Source: JBBSDV01 sp038240335 (lineage in GTDB: Bacteria > Chloroflexota > Dehalococcoidia > DSTF01 > JACRBR01). Taken from it: 41,667 nucleotides of DNA. A program made the position numbers and the translations under genes. Below are positions 16,883-25,127 of this stretch, piece by piece (positions within the stretch are counted from its first letter, which is position 1; every line of letters starts with the position of its first letter). Location of the stretch: the NCBI GenBank assembly GCA_038240335.1, contig JBBSDV010000003.1:1-41667 (forward strand), given 5' to 3'. The notes below the pieces were generated by a model that saw only the letters and a program-made list of their open reading frames with translations, was not told the DNA's origin and made no database searches.

Positions 16883-18327
16883 ACCAACCCCCGAAGGGCG
16901 CAAAGCTGTGGGGCGGCCGCTTCTCGCAACCGACCGACGCGCTCGTAGCGGGCTACACGTCGTCGATCGTGAACGACGAGGTGCTGGTTCTGCACGACAT
17001 CGATGCCTCGATCGCGCACGCCAGCATGCTCGGTGCTCAGAACATCATCTCGAAGGCCGACGCCGACCGGATCGTTCGCGGACTGGAGCAAATCGCTGGC
17101 GAGTTCGAGCGCGGTGAATTCGAACTGCTGCCGGAGCTCGAGGACGTGCACACGAACATCGAGGCACGGCTGACGGAGAAGATCGGCGCGGTGGCGGGAC
17201 GCCTCCACACGGCGCGCTCGCGAAACGACCAGGTCGCGACGGACTTCCGGATGTACGTGAGCGACGCCTGCCAGGAGGCGATTCGCGCGTGCGCGCGGAT
17301 GCAGCTCGCACTGATCGCGCTGGCGAACGACAACATCGAAGTTGTGATGCCCGGCTATACGCACCTCCAACGCGCGCAACCCGTGCTGTTCGCGCACCAC
17401 ATGCACGCGTACGTCGAGATGCTGCAACGGGACAAGGTGCGGTTTACGCGGGCGATGGATGTGGCTGGCGAGCTGCCGCTGGGCAGCGGCGCGCTCGCGG
17501 GGGTGCCATACCCGATCGACCGGCAGGCGGTCGCCGACGATCTCGGATTCGTGCGGATCAGCGCGAACAGCATCGACGCGGTGTCCGACCGCGATTTCGT
17601 CGTGGAGTACATTCACGCGGCCGCGCTGGCAATGGTCCACATCTCCCGACTCGCGGAAGAGATCGTGCTGTGGTCGAGCGCCGAGTTCGGATTCATCAAG
17701 CTGCCTGACGCGTTCGCGACCGGATCGAGCATCATGCCGCAGAAGAAGAACGCCGACGTCGCGGAGCTCGCGCGGGGGCGCAGCGCGCGGGCGATCGGCA
17801 ACCTGACGACGATTCTCGTGACGCTAAAGGGATTGCCACTGGCGTACAACCGCGACCTGCAGGAGGACAAGACGCCGCTGCTCGACTCGGAAGACATTCT
17901 TCTCTCGACGCTGACCGTGTTTACGGCGATGCTGCCGAAGATCGAAGTGAATCGCACGCGGACGCTGCTGGCCGCGGAGGAGAATTACTCGCTCGCCACG
18001 GATCTCGCCGATTACCTGGTCCGGAAGGGGCTGCCGTTTCGGGAAGCGCACGAGATCGTCGGCAAGATCGTGCGCTACGCCGAGGAGGGACGAAGTGAGT
18101 TGAGCGGACTATCGATCGAGGACTATCGGCGGTTCTCGCCGCTGTTCGCGAAGGATGTGCTCGAGATCGATGTGATGTCGTCGATCAACTCGCGCGACGT
18201 GCCCGGCGGCACGGCATCTGGCCGCGTTTCCGACGCACTCGACGCGGCGGCAAAGCGCGTACGCGAGGAGTTCGACCTCGACCAGCTCGATGCGGACGAC
18301 GCCGGGCAGCGGGAGAGGCGCGAATGA
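16813..18327 (+). CDS. argH: Argininosuccinate lyase
   Basis: ArgH splits argininosuccinate into arginine and fumarate, the last step of arginine synthesis. The body starts at KLWGGRFSQPTDALV and has TARSRNDQVATD and the signature GSSIMPQKKN (S305/S306 in this numbering, the mobile catalytic Ser loop). The start is a problem. No ATG, GTG or TTG lies near KLWGGRF. The nearest usable start is GTG 16813, after GGGGAGGGCAA, which overlaps the previous gene by 70 bases and adds a Gly-rich extension of about 30 residues. A CTG at 16909 is the other candidate. The rest of the protein is normal. Confidence 0.93.
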   Translation: MVQPAGPQGGDGGASEDGGDGGVDQPPKGAKLWGGRFSQPTDALVAGYTSSIVNDEVLVLHDIDASIAHASMLGAQNIISKADADRIVRGLEQIAGEFERGEFELLPELEDVHTNIEARLTEKIGAVAGRLHTARSRNDQVATDFRMYVSDACQEAIRACARMQLALIALANDNIEVVMPGYTHLQRAQPVLFAHHMHAYVEMLQRDKVRFTRAMDVAGELPLGSGALAGVPYPIDRQAVADDLGFVRISANSIDAVSDRDFVVEYIHAAALAMVHISRLAEEIVLWSSAEFGFIKLPDAFATGSSIMPQKKNADVAELARGRSARAIGNLTTILVTLKGLPLAYNRDLQEDKTPLLDSEDILLSTLTVFTAMLPKIEVNRTRTLLAAEENYSLATDLADYLVRKGLPFREAHEIVGKIVRYAEEGRSELSGLSIEDYRRFSPLFAKDVLEIDVMSSINSRDVPGGTASGRVSDALDAAAKRVREEFDLDQLDADDAGQRERRE

Positions 18328-18364
18328 AGCTGTACCGGCGCACGAATCACAGCGGCGTCCCGCG

Positions 18365-19030
18365 ATGACGGATCTCAAACTCGCGCCATCGGTGCTGACG
18401 GCCGACTTCGGCGCGCTCGGGGACCAGATCCGGGCAGCGGAAGCGGGCGGCGCCGACTACATTCACCTCGACGTCATGGACGGGCAGTTCGTGCCACCGA
18501 TTACGTTTGGGCCGCTGGTCGTCGCGGCGGTGCGACGGGTGACGAAGCTGCCGCTGGACGTGCACCTGATGATCGTCCAGCCGGAGCGGCAGTTCGAGGC
18601 GTTCGCGGAGGCCGGCGCGGACATCATCAACTTCCACATCGAGGCGACTGCGCACGCAGACCGCTTGTTACGGACGATCCAGGCAATGGGGAAGCGCGCG
18701 GGCATCTGCCTCAACCCGGCGACGCCGCTCGCCGCGATCGAGGAGGTGCTTGCCGTCGCCGATCAGGTGATGGTGATGGCGATCAACCCGGGGTGGGGCG
18801 GCCAGCAGATGCTGCCGTCGGCGCTCGCGAAGGTGCAGCGGCTGAAGGCGCTGATCGACGCGCGCGGACTGGCGCCGGACATCGAGATCGACGGGGGCGT
18901 CAAGGCCGACAATATCGCCTCGTGCGCGCAGGCCGGCGCGAACATCGTCGTCTGCGGCTCCTCGGTGTTCAACAGCGATGCTTCGCCGGGAGAGAATCTG
19001 CGAGCGCTGCGGGAAGCCGCTTCGCGGTAA
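18365..19030 (+). CDS. rpe: Ribulose-phosphate 3-epimerase
   Basis: The 221-residue protein interconverts ribulose 5-phosphate and xylulose 5-phosphate. It has LAPSVLTADFGALG, the metal site HLDVMDGQFVPPITFG, DVHLMI, the phosphate loop NPGWGGQ (Trp where Phe is usual) and EIDGGV with the catalytic Asp. Length matches the family. It begins 37 bases after argH and is probably co-transcribed. There is no clear Shine-Dalgarno sequence before the ATG. An in-frame upstream ATG inside argH is less likely. Confidence 0.96.
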   Translation: MTDLKLAPSVLTADFGALGDQIRAAEAGGADYIHLDVMDGQFVPPITFGPLVVAAVRRVTKLPLDVHLMIVQPERQFEAFAEAGADIINFHIEATAHADRLLRTIQAMGKRAGICLNPATPLAAIEEVLAVADQVMVMAINPGWGGQQMLPSALAKVQRLKALIDARGLAPDIEIDGGVKADNIASCAQAGANIVVCGSSVFNSDASPGENLRALREAASR

Positions 19031-19104
19031 GCCAAAGCACGCGGCTCCCGCTCGATCGTAGTGTTCCGTCTCGGGCGCAGGGCAGCGATTTTTACGACAG
19101 CTTG

Positions 19105-20343
19105 TTAGCGGCTGATCGCGGTATCGAGAGCCGCCTCGGAGGTGATCTCGCGGGCGGATGTCAGGAACTGCCGCAGCGTGCCGCTCTTTTGTCGTAGCTG
19201 CGCGAGCTTGGGGCCGATGGGATCGATCGAGCCGGCGCTGTCAGCGTAGGAGCCGTGGAAGGCGAAGTACGCCTGATTCAGCTTGCGGATGTAGTAACCG
19301 TTCGCGGCCAGATAGTTCCGCTGCTGCTCCATCAGCCGCTCTGCGTCATCGATGTTGCCGGCGGCGAGCAGCGCCTCGACCTGGCGTCGCAGGTCGCGCA
19401 TCACCATCGTGAAGTCGATCGCGGCAGCGGGTGGGGCGAGTGCCCCGCCGCGCGCACTGTCCGAAGCGACGGCGGCGGGTGCTTGCGCGGGCGGCGGATA
19501 TTCGGCGAAGAGACGATCGCCGAGCTCGCGCCCGACGGTATCGGCGACTGTTTCGTTGATCGTCGTCAGCTTGGCGTTGTCGAAGTAAGCGCGGCCGAGC
19601 GGCGCGAAGAAGAGATAGTGGTGCGTCCACTCGTGAGCGATGTCCTGCATGATGAAGTGATAGTCCTCGTCGGGCGGAATGATCGCGGGATACATGGCGA
19701 TGCCGCCGATCTGAACGACGAGCGCGGACGTCTTGCCGTCGCGCTCTGCGTCCGCCTCGATGCGCCGCACGCGCTCGATCGGGAGATCGCCCTGGAGCAG
19801 CGTCTCGTTCTCCTTGCGGATCTCCGAGCGCGGCGACTCGACCAGCACGGCGGGTGGATCCTCGAACTCGATGTTCACGGGCGGCCAGACGATGTCGCCG
19901 CCGATGTGGCGCGTCAGACCCGCCTCCTTGATGACGTGCGTCAGACGACCCTCGAGGATGAACTCGACACGATTCTCGATACTGCTGCGTTCGGCACGTA
20001 GCCGCGATTCGTCATCGCGGGCCGCGATTGCGACGTCAGCGCTCGACGCGGGATCGCCGCCGATACGGTCGTCCTCGGCGATGAGACGGTTGAGCTCGAA
20101 GAACCGGGCTACCTTCGCGTCCTCCTGCCGGGGCGTGAGGTCGGCGCGCAGCGGCCGCGTGAGGACGAGGGCGAACTTCACCCATGCGTGGCGGACGAGG
20201 AACCCGGGCGAGTTGAAGGCATTCGCTCCATCCGGAAGCGGCACGGCGTAGGCAGCCGGCACCGACCATGCGAACGCGAGCGCGACGATGGCGGCCAGGA
20301 TTGCGTGGGGGAGGAAACGCCGGCGAGCGAGATTGCAGGTCAC
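19105..20343 (-). CDS. Secreted HExxH metalloprotease-like protein
   Basis: The 412-residue protein has an N-terminal signal peptide (LPHAILAAIVALAFAW, cleavage near AYA-VP at about 33). The zinc-type motif is HEWTH (H237, E238, H241). An acidic residue follows 22 residues on, in INETVADTVG (E264), which fits a gluzincin-like third ligand. The C-terminal third is helical with Gln-rich segments. I do not recognise a named family. An extracellular zinc protease is the best reading and is unproven. The GTG start has no Shine-Dalgarno sequence but sits 5 nt after TATGAT, so the message is probably leaderless. Confidence 0.75.
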   Translation of the reverse strand: MTCNLARRRFLPHAILAAIVALAFAWSVPAAYAVPLPDGANAFNSPGFLVRHAWVKFALVLTRPLRADLTPRQEDAKVARFFELNRLIAEDDRIGGDPASSADVAIAARDDESRLRAERSSIENRVEFILEGRLTHVIKEAGLTRHIGGDIVWPPVNIEFEDPPAVLVESPRSEIRKENETLLQGDLPIERVRRIEADAERDGKTSALVVQIGGIAMYPAIIPPDEDYHFIMQDIAHEWTHHYLFFAPLGRAYFDNAKLTTINETVADTVGRELGDRLFAEYPPPAQAPAAVASDSARGGALAPPAAAIDFTMVMRDLRRQVEALLAAGNIDDAERLMEQQRNYLAANGYYIRKLNQAYFAFHGSYADSAGSIDPIGPKLAQLRQKSGTLRQFLTSAREITSEAALDTAISR

Positions 20344-20348
20344 GGTGG

Positions 20349-20354
20349 ATCATA
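20349..20354 (-). promoter_or_regulatory. -10 box TATGAT, leaderless metalloprotease gene
   Basis: TATGAT (5 of 6 match to TATAAT) ends 5 nt before the GTG start. No Shine-Dalgarno sequence is present. No convincing -35 is seen. Confidence 0.6.
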
Positions 20355-20497
20355 CGCGCGCCGCTCTCGCGTTGCCTCCTCGGTGATGCTCGACGCGCAC
20401 CGACGTACGCCCTGTCGCCGCATCTCGGACGACCCGCGGGCCCATTCATCTCACATACCGTCGACATGCGATCGGAATCAGCGATCGGGAACCAATC

Positions 20498-21556
20498 TCA
20501 GGCGTGGAGGGAGGCGACCTGCGAGTTGTCGCAGACGGCGAGGCCGTTACGCGTGAGCACCATCACCTGCGCGGCCATCGTCTCGAAGCCGGCGCCGACG
20601 GTGCCGCCCTCGATGAAGCGGGCGTTGATGCCCTCGAGGATGACGGCGAGCTTGAAGAACGCGAGTGCCGCGTAGAAATCGAGATTGCTCAGGTCACGGC
20701 TGCTTTCGTTCGCATAGCGAACCATCGCCTCGGCGCGCGTGGGGAAGCCGGGGAGCGTCATCACGGACGTGCTGGCGATGCCGGCGCCGGCGGGAGCTGC
20801 CTTGGCATCGCGCTCGGGCCAGTACATCACCTGCAGGCCGACGTCGGTGAGGGGATCGCCGAGCGTCGCCATCTCCCAATCGAGCACGGCGGCGATGTGA
20901 CCATCGGGCGAGAGCACGCAGTTATCGAGCCGGTAGTCGCCGTGGACGAGGCTGGCGCCCGACTCCTCGGGGATCGACCGCGAGAGACGGCGCGCCAGCT
21001 CCTCAAGCTCCGGCAGGTCACGCTGCTTCGAACGCTCGATCTGCTCCGTGAAGCGCTTCACCTGGCGGGCGATGAATCCCTGCGGCCGCCCGAAGTCGCC
21101 GAGGCCGACGGATGCGGGATCGAGGGCGTGAAAGCGGACGAGCGTGTCGACGAGCTCCTCACCGATCCGGCGGCGCTGGTCTTCTGTGTAGGCCGCCGCG
21201 ACGGTGGCGGGGTCGGTCGGCACCATGCCTTCGACGAAGGACATTATGTAGAACGGCGCGTCATTGACGGCGATGTCCTCGCAGAGCGCGATGGCGTGCG
21301 GCACGGGCACGTCCGTGGATTCGAGCGCGGAGATGACGCGATATTCGCGCTTCATGTCGTGCGCCGTCGGCAGCACATGCGACAGCGGCGGCCGGCGCAG
21401 AACCCATGTCTCGCCGGTCTCCGACTCGATGCGGTACGTGAGATTCGAGCGGCCGTGGCCGATCACCTTGGCGGTGAGTTCGCGCACGGGCGCGACGTGC
21501 TCACGGAACCACGGCAGCAGCCGGTCGAAATCGATGCCCGGTACGGCGTCAGTCAT
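20498..21556 (-). CDS. Aminoglycoside-phosphotransferase-fold kinase (ACAD10/11-type)
   Basis: The 352-residue APH-fold kinase has a P-loop-like GHGRSNLTYRI, the catalytic loop LVHGDYRLDN (D207) and metal-binding LDWE (D226). Proteins of this subgroup are fused to or beside acyl-CoA dehydrogenases (human ACAD10/ACAD11) and phosphorylate 4-hydroxyacyl-CoAs before chain rearrangement. Here the gene is divergent from an acyl-CoA dehydrogenase gene 134 bases away, which supports that role. A GATAAT -10 candidate ends 5 nt before the ATG. Confidence 0.9.
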   Translation of the reverse strand: MTDAVPGIDFDRLLPWFREHVAPVRELTAKVIGHGRSNLTYRIESETGETWVLRRPPLSHVLPTAHDMKREYRVISALESTDVPVPHAIALCEDIAVNDAPFYIMSFVEGMVPTDPATVAAAYTEDQRRRIGEELVDTLVRFHALDPASVGLGDFGRPQGFIARQVKRFTEQIERSKQRDLPELEELARRLSRSIPEESGASLVHGDYRLDNCVLSPDGHIAAVLDWEMATLGDPLTDVGLQVMYWPERDAKAAPAGAGIASTSVMTLPGFPTRAEAMVRYANESSRDLSNLDFYAALAFFKLAVILEGINARFIEGGTVGAGFETMAAQVMVLTRNGLAVCDNSQVASLHA

Positions 21557-21561
21557 CTTGC

Positions 21562-21567
21562 ATTATC
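21562..21567 (-). promoter_or_regulatory. -10 candidate GATAAT, APH kinase gene
   Basis: GATAAT followed by GCAAG and the ATG, with no Shine-Dalgarno sequence. Probably leaderless. Confidence 0.45.
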
Positions 21568-21593
21568 CCGGCGGCACGCCCGGCTCGGAGACC

Positions 21594-21622
21594 GTGACGC
21601 AACCGCGTCTCGCGACTACAAT
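21594..21622 (+). promoter_or_regulatory. Promoter of acyl-CoA dehydrogenase gene
   Basis: -35 candidate GTGACG at 21594-21599, a 17-bp spacer and -10 TACAAT at 21617-21622. A leader of about 60 nt with GGAGG then leads to the ATG at 21691. Confidence 0.5.
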
Positions 21623-21690
21623 CTTCGGGCTGGCGTTCGTCTCCCAGTGACGGACCGGTCGTACAACAAACATCGCGCAGGAGGAACATC

Positions 21691-22914
21691 ATGAGCATCG
21701 ACTTCACGCTTTCGCCCGAAGTGGAGGCAGTCCGTCAGCGCGTGCGCACCTTTATGGATGAAGAAGTGCGCCCCACAGAGGAGAAGCTACGCCACAGCGA
21801 GGCTGACCGCAACGGGTACATCTCGGCGATCGCCGGCCTCCGGCAGCGCGCGCACGACCTCAACCTGTGGAACCCGCATTTGCCGAAGGAATGGGGCGGC
21901 ATGGGTCTCGGCAACGTCGCGATGGCGTTCGTCTCCGCCGAGGCGGGGCGCACCGGCATCGGGCCGTACGTGCTCAACGCCCAGGCGCCGGATGAGGGCA
22001 ACATGCACACGCTCCTGCACAACGCGAACGACGACCAGAAGGAGCGCTATCTCCGGCCGCTCGCCGAAGGCGGCTCGCGCTCGTGCTTCGCGATGACGGA
22101 GCCGGAAGTGGCCGGCTCAGATCCGACGGGGATCCAGACGAAGGCCGTAAAGGACGGCGACGACTGGGTGATCAACGGTCACAAGTGGTTCATCTCGGGA
22201 GCGAAGGGCGCGCGGTTCGCGATCCTGATCGCCCAGACCGACCCGGACGCCGACCCGATCCAGGCGCGCAACTCGGCGTTTCTCGTCGACCTGCCGTCGC
22301 CGGGCTGGGAGATTGTGCGCGACATCGACACGATGGCGGGGCAGGGCAACCACTGCGAGATTCGGATCACCGACCTTCGCGTGCCGGCGACGAACATGCT
22401 CGGCGAACGCGGGCACGGGCACCTGCTGGGCCAGTACCGGCTCGGGCCGGCGAGGCTGGCGCATTGCATGCGGTGGATCGGCAACGCCGAGGTCGCTCTC
22501 GAGATGCTGGTCGATCGGGCGCTCAAGCGCTCGTCGCACGGCTCGCTGCTCGCCGACAAGCAGGCGATCCAGTGGATGATGGCCGACTCGGCGATGGAGC
22601 TGTACACGGGCAAGCTGATGGTGCTGCACGCGGCGTACAAGATCGAGAACGGGCTACCGTTCAAGCAGGAAGTCTCGATGGCCAAGCACCACGTCGCGAA
22701 CGCGCTCTGGCGAATCGTCGACCGCGCGATCCAGGTGCACGGCGCGCTCGGCTATTCGACCGACACGCCGCTCGAGCGCATGTTCCGCAACGCGCGCTCC
22801 GCCCGCCTCGTCGACGGCGCTGATGAGGTGCACCAGCAGACGATCGCGCGCAACGTCATCGCGGCGTACAAGGAAACGGGGAGCACGAGGTCGGCGACAG
22901 GAGATTTGTTGTAG
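21691..22914 (+). CDS. Acyl-CoA dehydrogenase (ACAD10/11-like)
   Basis: The 407-residue FAD enzyme performs alpha,beta-dehydrogenation of an acyl-CoA. It has an N-terminal helical domain, the flavin motif CFAMTEPEVAGSDP, HKWFISGAKGA, and the C-terminal IQVHGALGYSTDTPLERMFR followed by VDGADEVHQ. The catalytic-base region reads VDGADEVH as in ACAD11-like enzymes, rather than the YEG of short-chain enzymes. GGAGG lies before the ATG. It pairs divergently with the APH kinase. The stop codon lies inside a heptamer array. Confidence 0.93.
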   Translation: MSIDFTLSPEVEAVRQRVRTFMDEEVRPTEEKLRHSEADRNGYISAIAGLRQRAHDLNLWNPHLPKEWGGMGLGNVAMAFVSAEAGRTGIGPYVLNAQAPDEGNMHTLLHNANDDQKERYLRPLAEGGSRSCFAMTEPEVAGSDPTGIQTKAVKDGDDWVINGHKWFISGAKGARFAILIAQTDPDADPIQARNSAFLVDLPSPGWEIVRDIDTMAGQGNHCEIRITDLRVPATNMLGERGHGHLLGQYRLGPARLAHCMRWIGNAEVALEMLVDRALKRSSHGSLLADKQAIQWMMADSAMELYTGKLMVLHAAYKIENGLPFKQEVSMAKHHVANALWRIVDRAIQVHGALGYSTDTPLERMFRNARSARLVDGADEVHQQTIARNVIAAYKETGSTRSATGDLL

Positions 22915-22945
22915 TTTTTAGTTTGTAGTTAGTGGTTTGTAGTTC
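22911..22945 (+). repeat. Heptamer array GTAGTTT type, includes ACAD stop codon
   Basis: Units are GTAGTTT, TTAGTTT, GTAGTTA, GTGGTTT and GTAGTTC. The TAG stop of the acyl-CoA dehydrogenase is inside the first unit. This is family B. Confidence 0.9.
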
Positions 22946-23027
22946 TCCGTTCGGAGCGCGCGGTGAACCGTCGCGGGCACGAGGCGGCGCGGCAGCTTCC
23001 AACGCAAACTGTGAACCGCGCACCGAC

Positions 23028-23055
23028 ACTACAAACTACGAACGACGAACTACAA
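23028..23055 (-). repeat. Inverted heptamer array ACTACAA type
   Basis: Units ACTACAA, ACTACGA, ACGACGA and ACTACAA are the reverse complement of the array at 22911. With that array they form an inverted pair between two convergent genes. Confidence 0.9.
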
Positions 23056-23060
23056 ACTCC

Positions 23061-23507
23061 CTACGCCGCCCTGATCAGCAGGATCGGGAGGTTGGATTCG
23101 TGGAGGACCTCCTCGGCTACGCTGCCAAACATGAGGCGGTTGATGCCGCGACGGGAGTGCGTGGCCATCGCGATGGCGTCGGCGTCGGCGTCTTTCGCCG
23201 CGGCGACGATCTGCTTCGCCGGCGACCCCTCCTTGACGGCGATGTGCGTCGTGATCCGGTTGGTGCGTAGCTGTGCGGCGACGCGCTCGAGGTACGAGCC
23301 CGCTTGATCCTTGATCGCCGAACGAATCGCGGCGTCCGACGGGCTCTTGCCGATGGCGCCGCGTTCACCCCAATCGGAGGACGTGCCGTCGATGACGCGG
23401 AGCAGCGTCACCTCCGCACCCATCGAGTGGGCGATGTCGATGGCGTGGGGAATCACCGCCTCCGAACGCGGCGTGCCGTCGAGCGTGACGAGCAGATGCT
23501 TGAACAT
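23061..23507 (-). CDS. Universal stress protein (UspA family)
   Basis: The 148-residue single-domain USP opens with KHLLVTLDGTPRSEA. The nucleotide-binding signature is ATHSRRGINRLMFGSVAEEVLHES, a G-2x-G-9x-G(S) ATP-binding type. It is cytoplasmic and probably a stress or starvation factor. GGGAGG precedes the ATG. It is convergent with the acyl-CoA dehydrogenase gene. Confidence 0.93.
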   Translation of the reverse strand: MFKHLLVTLDGTPRSEAVIPHAIDIAHSMGAEVTLLRVIDGTSSDWGERGAIGKSPSDAAIRSAIKDQAGSYLERVAAQLRTNRITTHIAVKEGSPAKQIVAAAKDADADAIAMATHSRRGINRLMFGSVAEEVLHESNLPILLIRAA

Positions 23508-23676
23508 GCGAGAACCTCCCGTCCGTACTGGACGCGCGCCGTAACACGCGGCAAGCTACCGAGCGCACAGCGACCAACTGTCAGGAGGTACACGCATGCG
23601 AGAGCAGTGTGACCCTGACCCCTGATTTCGACCCTAACCCAGTGTTATTGTCGGCAGAAGATCGGGGATTCCGTGC

Positions 23677-23682
23677 TAGCAT
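23677..23682 (+). promoter_or_regulatory. -10 box TAGCAT, leaderless esterase gene
   Basis: TAGCAT, 6 nt, then GTG. No Shine-Dalgarno sequence is present. Confidence 0.5.
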
Positions 23683-23688
23683 CTGCAG

Positions 23689-24672
23689 GTGATTCGTACG
23701 CTTGTTGCGCTGTGCATCGCACTCGCCGTAGCCGGGACCGCCTGCAGCAGCGCCGACAGCAACGCTGACCGCACGGCCGTCGCAACCCCCTCCCCCGAGG
23801 CGACGCGCGCTCCAAACCCGGCGCCGTCAGCTGTAACCGCGCAATGCCCGACGCCGCGTCCTCACGCCGCCGGCGACTTCAGCGAGACGATCGAGAGCGG
23901 CGGCATCAGCCGGAGCTACATCCTGCACGTCCCCGCCAAGTACGACGGTGCCAGCGAAGCGCCACTTGTGCTCTCATTCCACCCGTATGGGGGGAATGCA
24001 CGTTTCATGTCAGATTATGTGAAGTTCTCCACGCTGGCGGATGAGAAGGGGTTCGTTGTCATGACCCCGGATGGGACGGGTCAGCCGCAATATTGGAACG
24101 TGCAACAGTATCAAGCGACCGCCGACGACGTCGCGTTCACGAAGGATCTGCTCGCCAAGATCGGCGCCTCGTTGTGCATCGATGTGACGCGGACGTATGC
24201 GGCCGGCTACTCGAACGGCGGCGGCATGGCGCTGCTCGCGGCCTGCATGATGCCGGACCGGATCGCCGCGATTGGCGTCGTCGCCGGCACGTATTTGAAC
24301 TGCAACGCCGCCGTGCCGCTGATCGCCTTCCACGGCAGCGCCGACCCCGTTGTGATGTTCGAAGGCACGGACAATGCCGGTGGCGGCGACAGGTTCCCGC
24401 CGATCCGCCGCTCGGTGTCCGAGTGGGCGAAGAGCGATCAGTGCGACGGATTGCCGACGATCTCGCGGCCGGCGGCCAGCGTCGAGCTCTCAACGTTTCA
24501 CCGCTGCCGGGAGGGCGACGGCGACGTCCTGCTCTACACCCTGCTGGGCGGCGGCCACACCTGGCCCGGCGCGGCGGACCTCAACGGGGCTTCGGTCGGC
24601 GCGACGAACCACGAGATCGATGCGACGAAGGCGATGTGGGACTTCTTCGCCGCGCACCCGCTTGTGCGGTAG
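23689..24672 (+). CDS. PHB depolymerase/LpqC-like esterase lipoprotein
   Basis: The 327-residue product has a signal peptide ending in the lipobox-like VAGTAC (C19), then a Pro/Ala-rich tether. The esterase domain has HPYGG (oxyanion side), nucleophile S175 in GYSNGG, Asp in GSADPVV and His in GGGHTWPG. This is the family of polyhydroxybutyrate depolymerase and feruloyl or acetylxylan esterase-like enzymes. It acts outside the cell, and the substrate is uncertain. The GTG start has TAGCAT 6 nt upstream and no Shine-Dalgarno sequence. Confidence 0.85.
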   Translation: MIRTLVALCIALAVAGTACSSADSNADRTAVATPSPEATRAPNPAPSAVTAQCPTPRPHAAGDFSETIESGGISRSYILHVPAKYDGASEAPLVLSFHPYGGNARFMSDYVKFSTLADEKGFVVMTPDGTGQPQYWNVQQYQATADDVAFTKDLLAKIGASLCIDVTRTYAAGYSNGGGMALLAACMMPDRIAAIGVVAGTYLNCNAAVPLIAFHGSADPVVMFEGTDNAGGGDRFPPIRRSVSEWAKSDQCDGLPTISRPAASVELSTFHRCREGDGDVLLYTLLGGGHTWPGAADLNGASVGATNHEIDATKAMWDFFAAHPLVR

Positions 24673-24723
24673 GTGGTCAACGACTTCGTGCGATTACCAC
24701 AGAAATGATCTATACCCTAGGCA

Positions 24724-24743
24724 ACGACCGCGCGCGCGGTCGT
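24724..24743. promoter_or_regulatory. Perfect 20-bp palindrome upstream of ABM-like gene
   Basis: ACGACCGCGC followed directly by its reverse complement. It lies between a TATACCCT -10-like stretch (about 24711-24718) and the RBS of the next gene. It could be a repressor operator or a leader hairpin. Confidence 0.5.
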
Positions 24744-24764
24744 ATACAAACGTAGGGAGGAACC

Positions 24765-25049
24765 ATGTACGGCAGCATATTCAAGATGCGACCGAAGGCG
24801 GGTAAGGCCGGCGACTTGCGTGACACGATGATGAGCAACGACCGCCGTCCCAAAGGCATGGTCACGGCCTACCTGCTCACCGAGGATAAGGCGGGCGAGG
24901 TCTGGGGTGTCGCGGTGTTCGAGGACGAAAAGACGTATCGGGATAATGCCGCCGACCCGGCGCAGGACGCGAACTACCAGACGTTCCGCGCGCTGCTCGA
25001 CGCCGACCCTGAGTGGCACGACGGAACGATCACTCAACGAGCGGAGTAG
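24765..25049 (+). CDS. ABM-like dimeric alpha/beta-barrel protein
   Basis: This 94-residue protein starts MYGSIFKMRPKAGK. Its pattern (strand, KAGK loop, helix, VTAYLLTEDKAGEVWGVAVFED, helix) is that of the antibiotic-biosynthesis monooxygenase or stress-responsive dimeric barrel. Such proteins act on quinones, haem or small aromatics, or have unknown roles. The RBS GGGAGG is very good. A palindrome and a TATACC -10 candidate lie upstream, and a strong terminator lies 28 bases downstream, so it is probably a single-gene transcript. Confidence 0.78.
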   Translation: MYGSIFKMRPKAGKAGDLRDTMMSNDRRPKGMVTAYLLTEDKAGEVWGVAVFEDEKTYRDNAADPAQDANYQTFRALLDADPEWHDGTITQRAE

Positions 25050-25077
25050 CGATCGCGGCAAAGCGACGAGGGCCATG

Positions 25078-25105
25078 GGCACCGCCGGATCGGCGGTGCC
25101 ATTTT
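25078..25105 (+). terminator. Intrinsic terminator between convergent genes
   Basis: A perfect 10-bp stem GGCACCGCCG/CGGCGGTGCC with a 3-nt loop is followed by ATTTTCC. It serves the ABM-like gene and possibly the convergent acyl-CoA dehydrogenase gene. Confidence 0.85.
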
Positions 25106-25127
25106 CCTCGTGCCCGGCACCGCATCC

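Noticed and set aside
23596..23640. Nine-codon ORF and CCCTGACCCCTGA stretch
   Set aside because: It is too short to support as a gene and the repeat is too imperfect to call.
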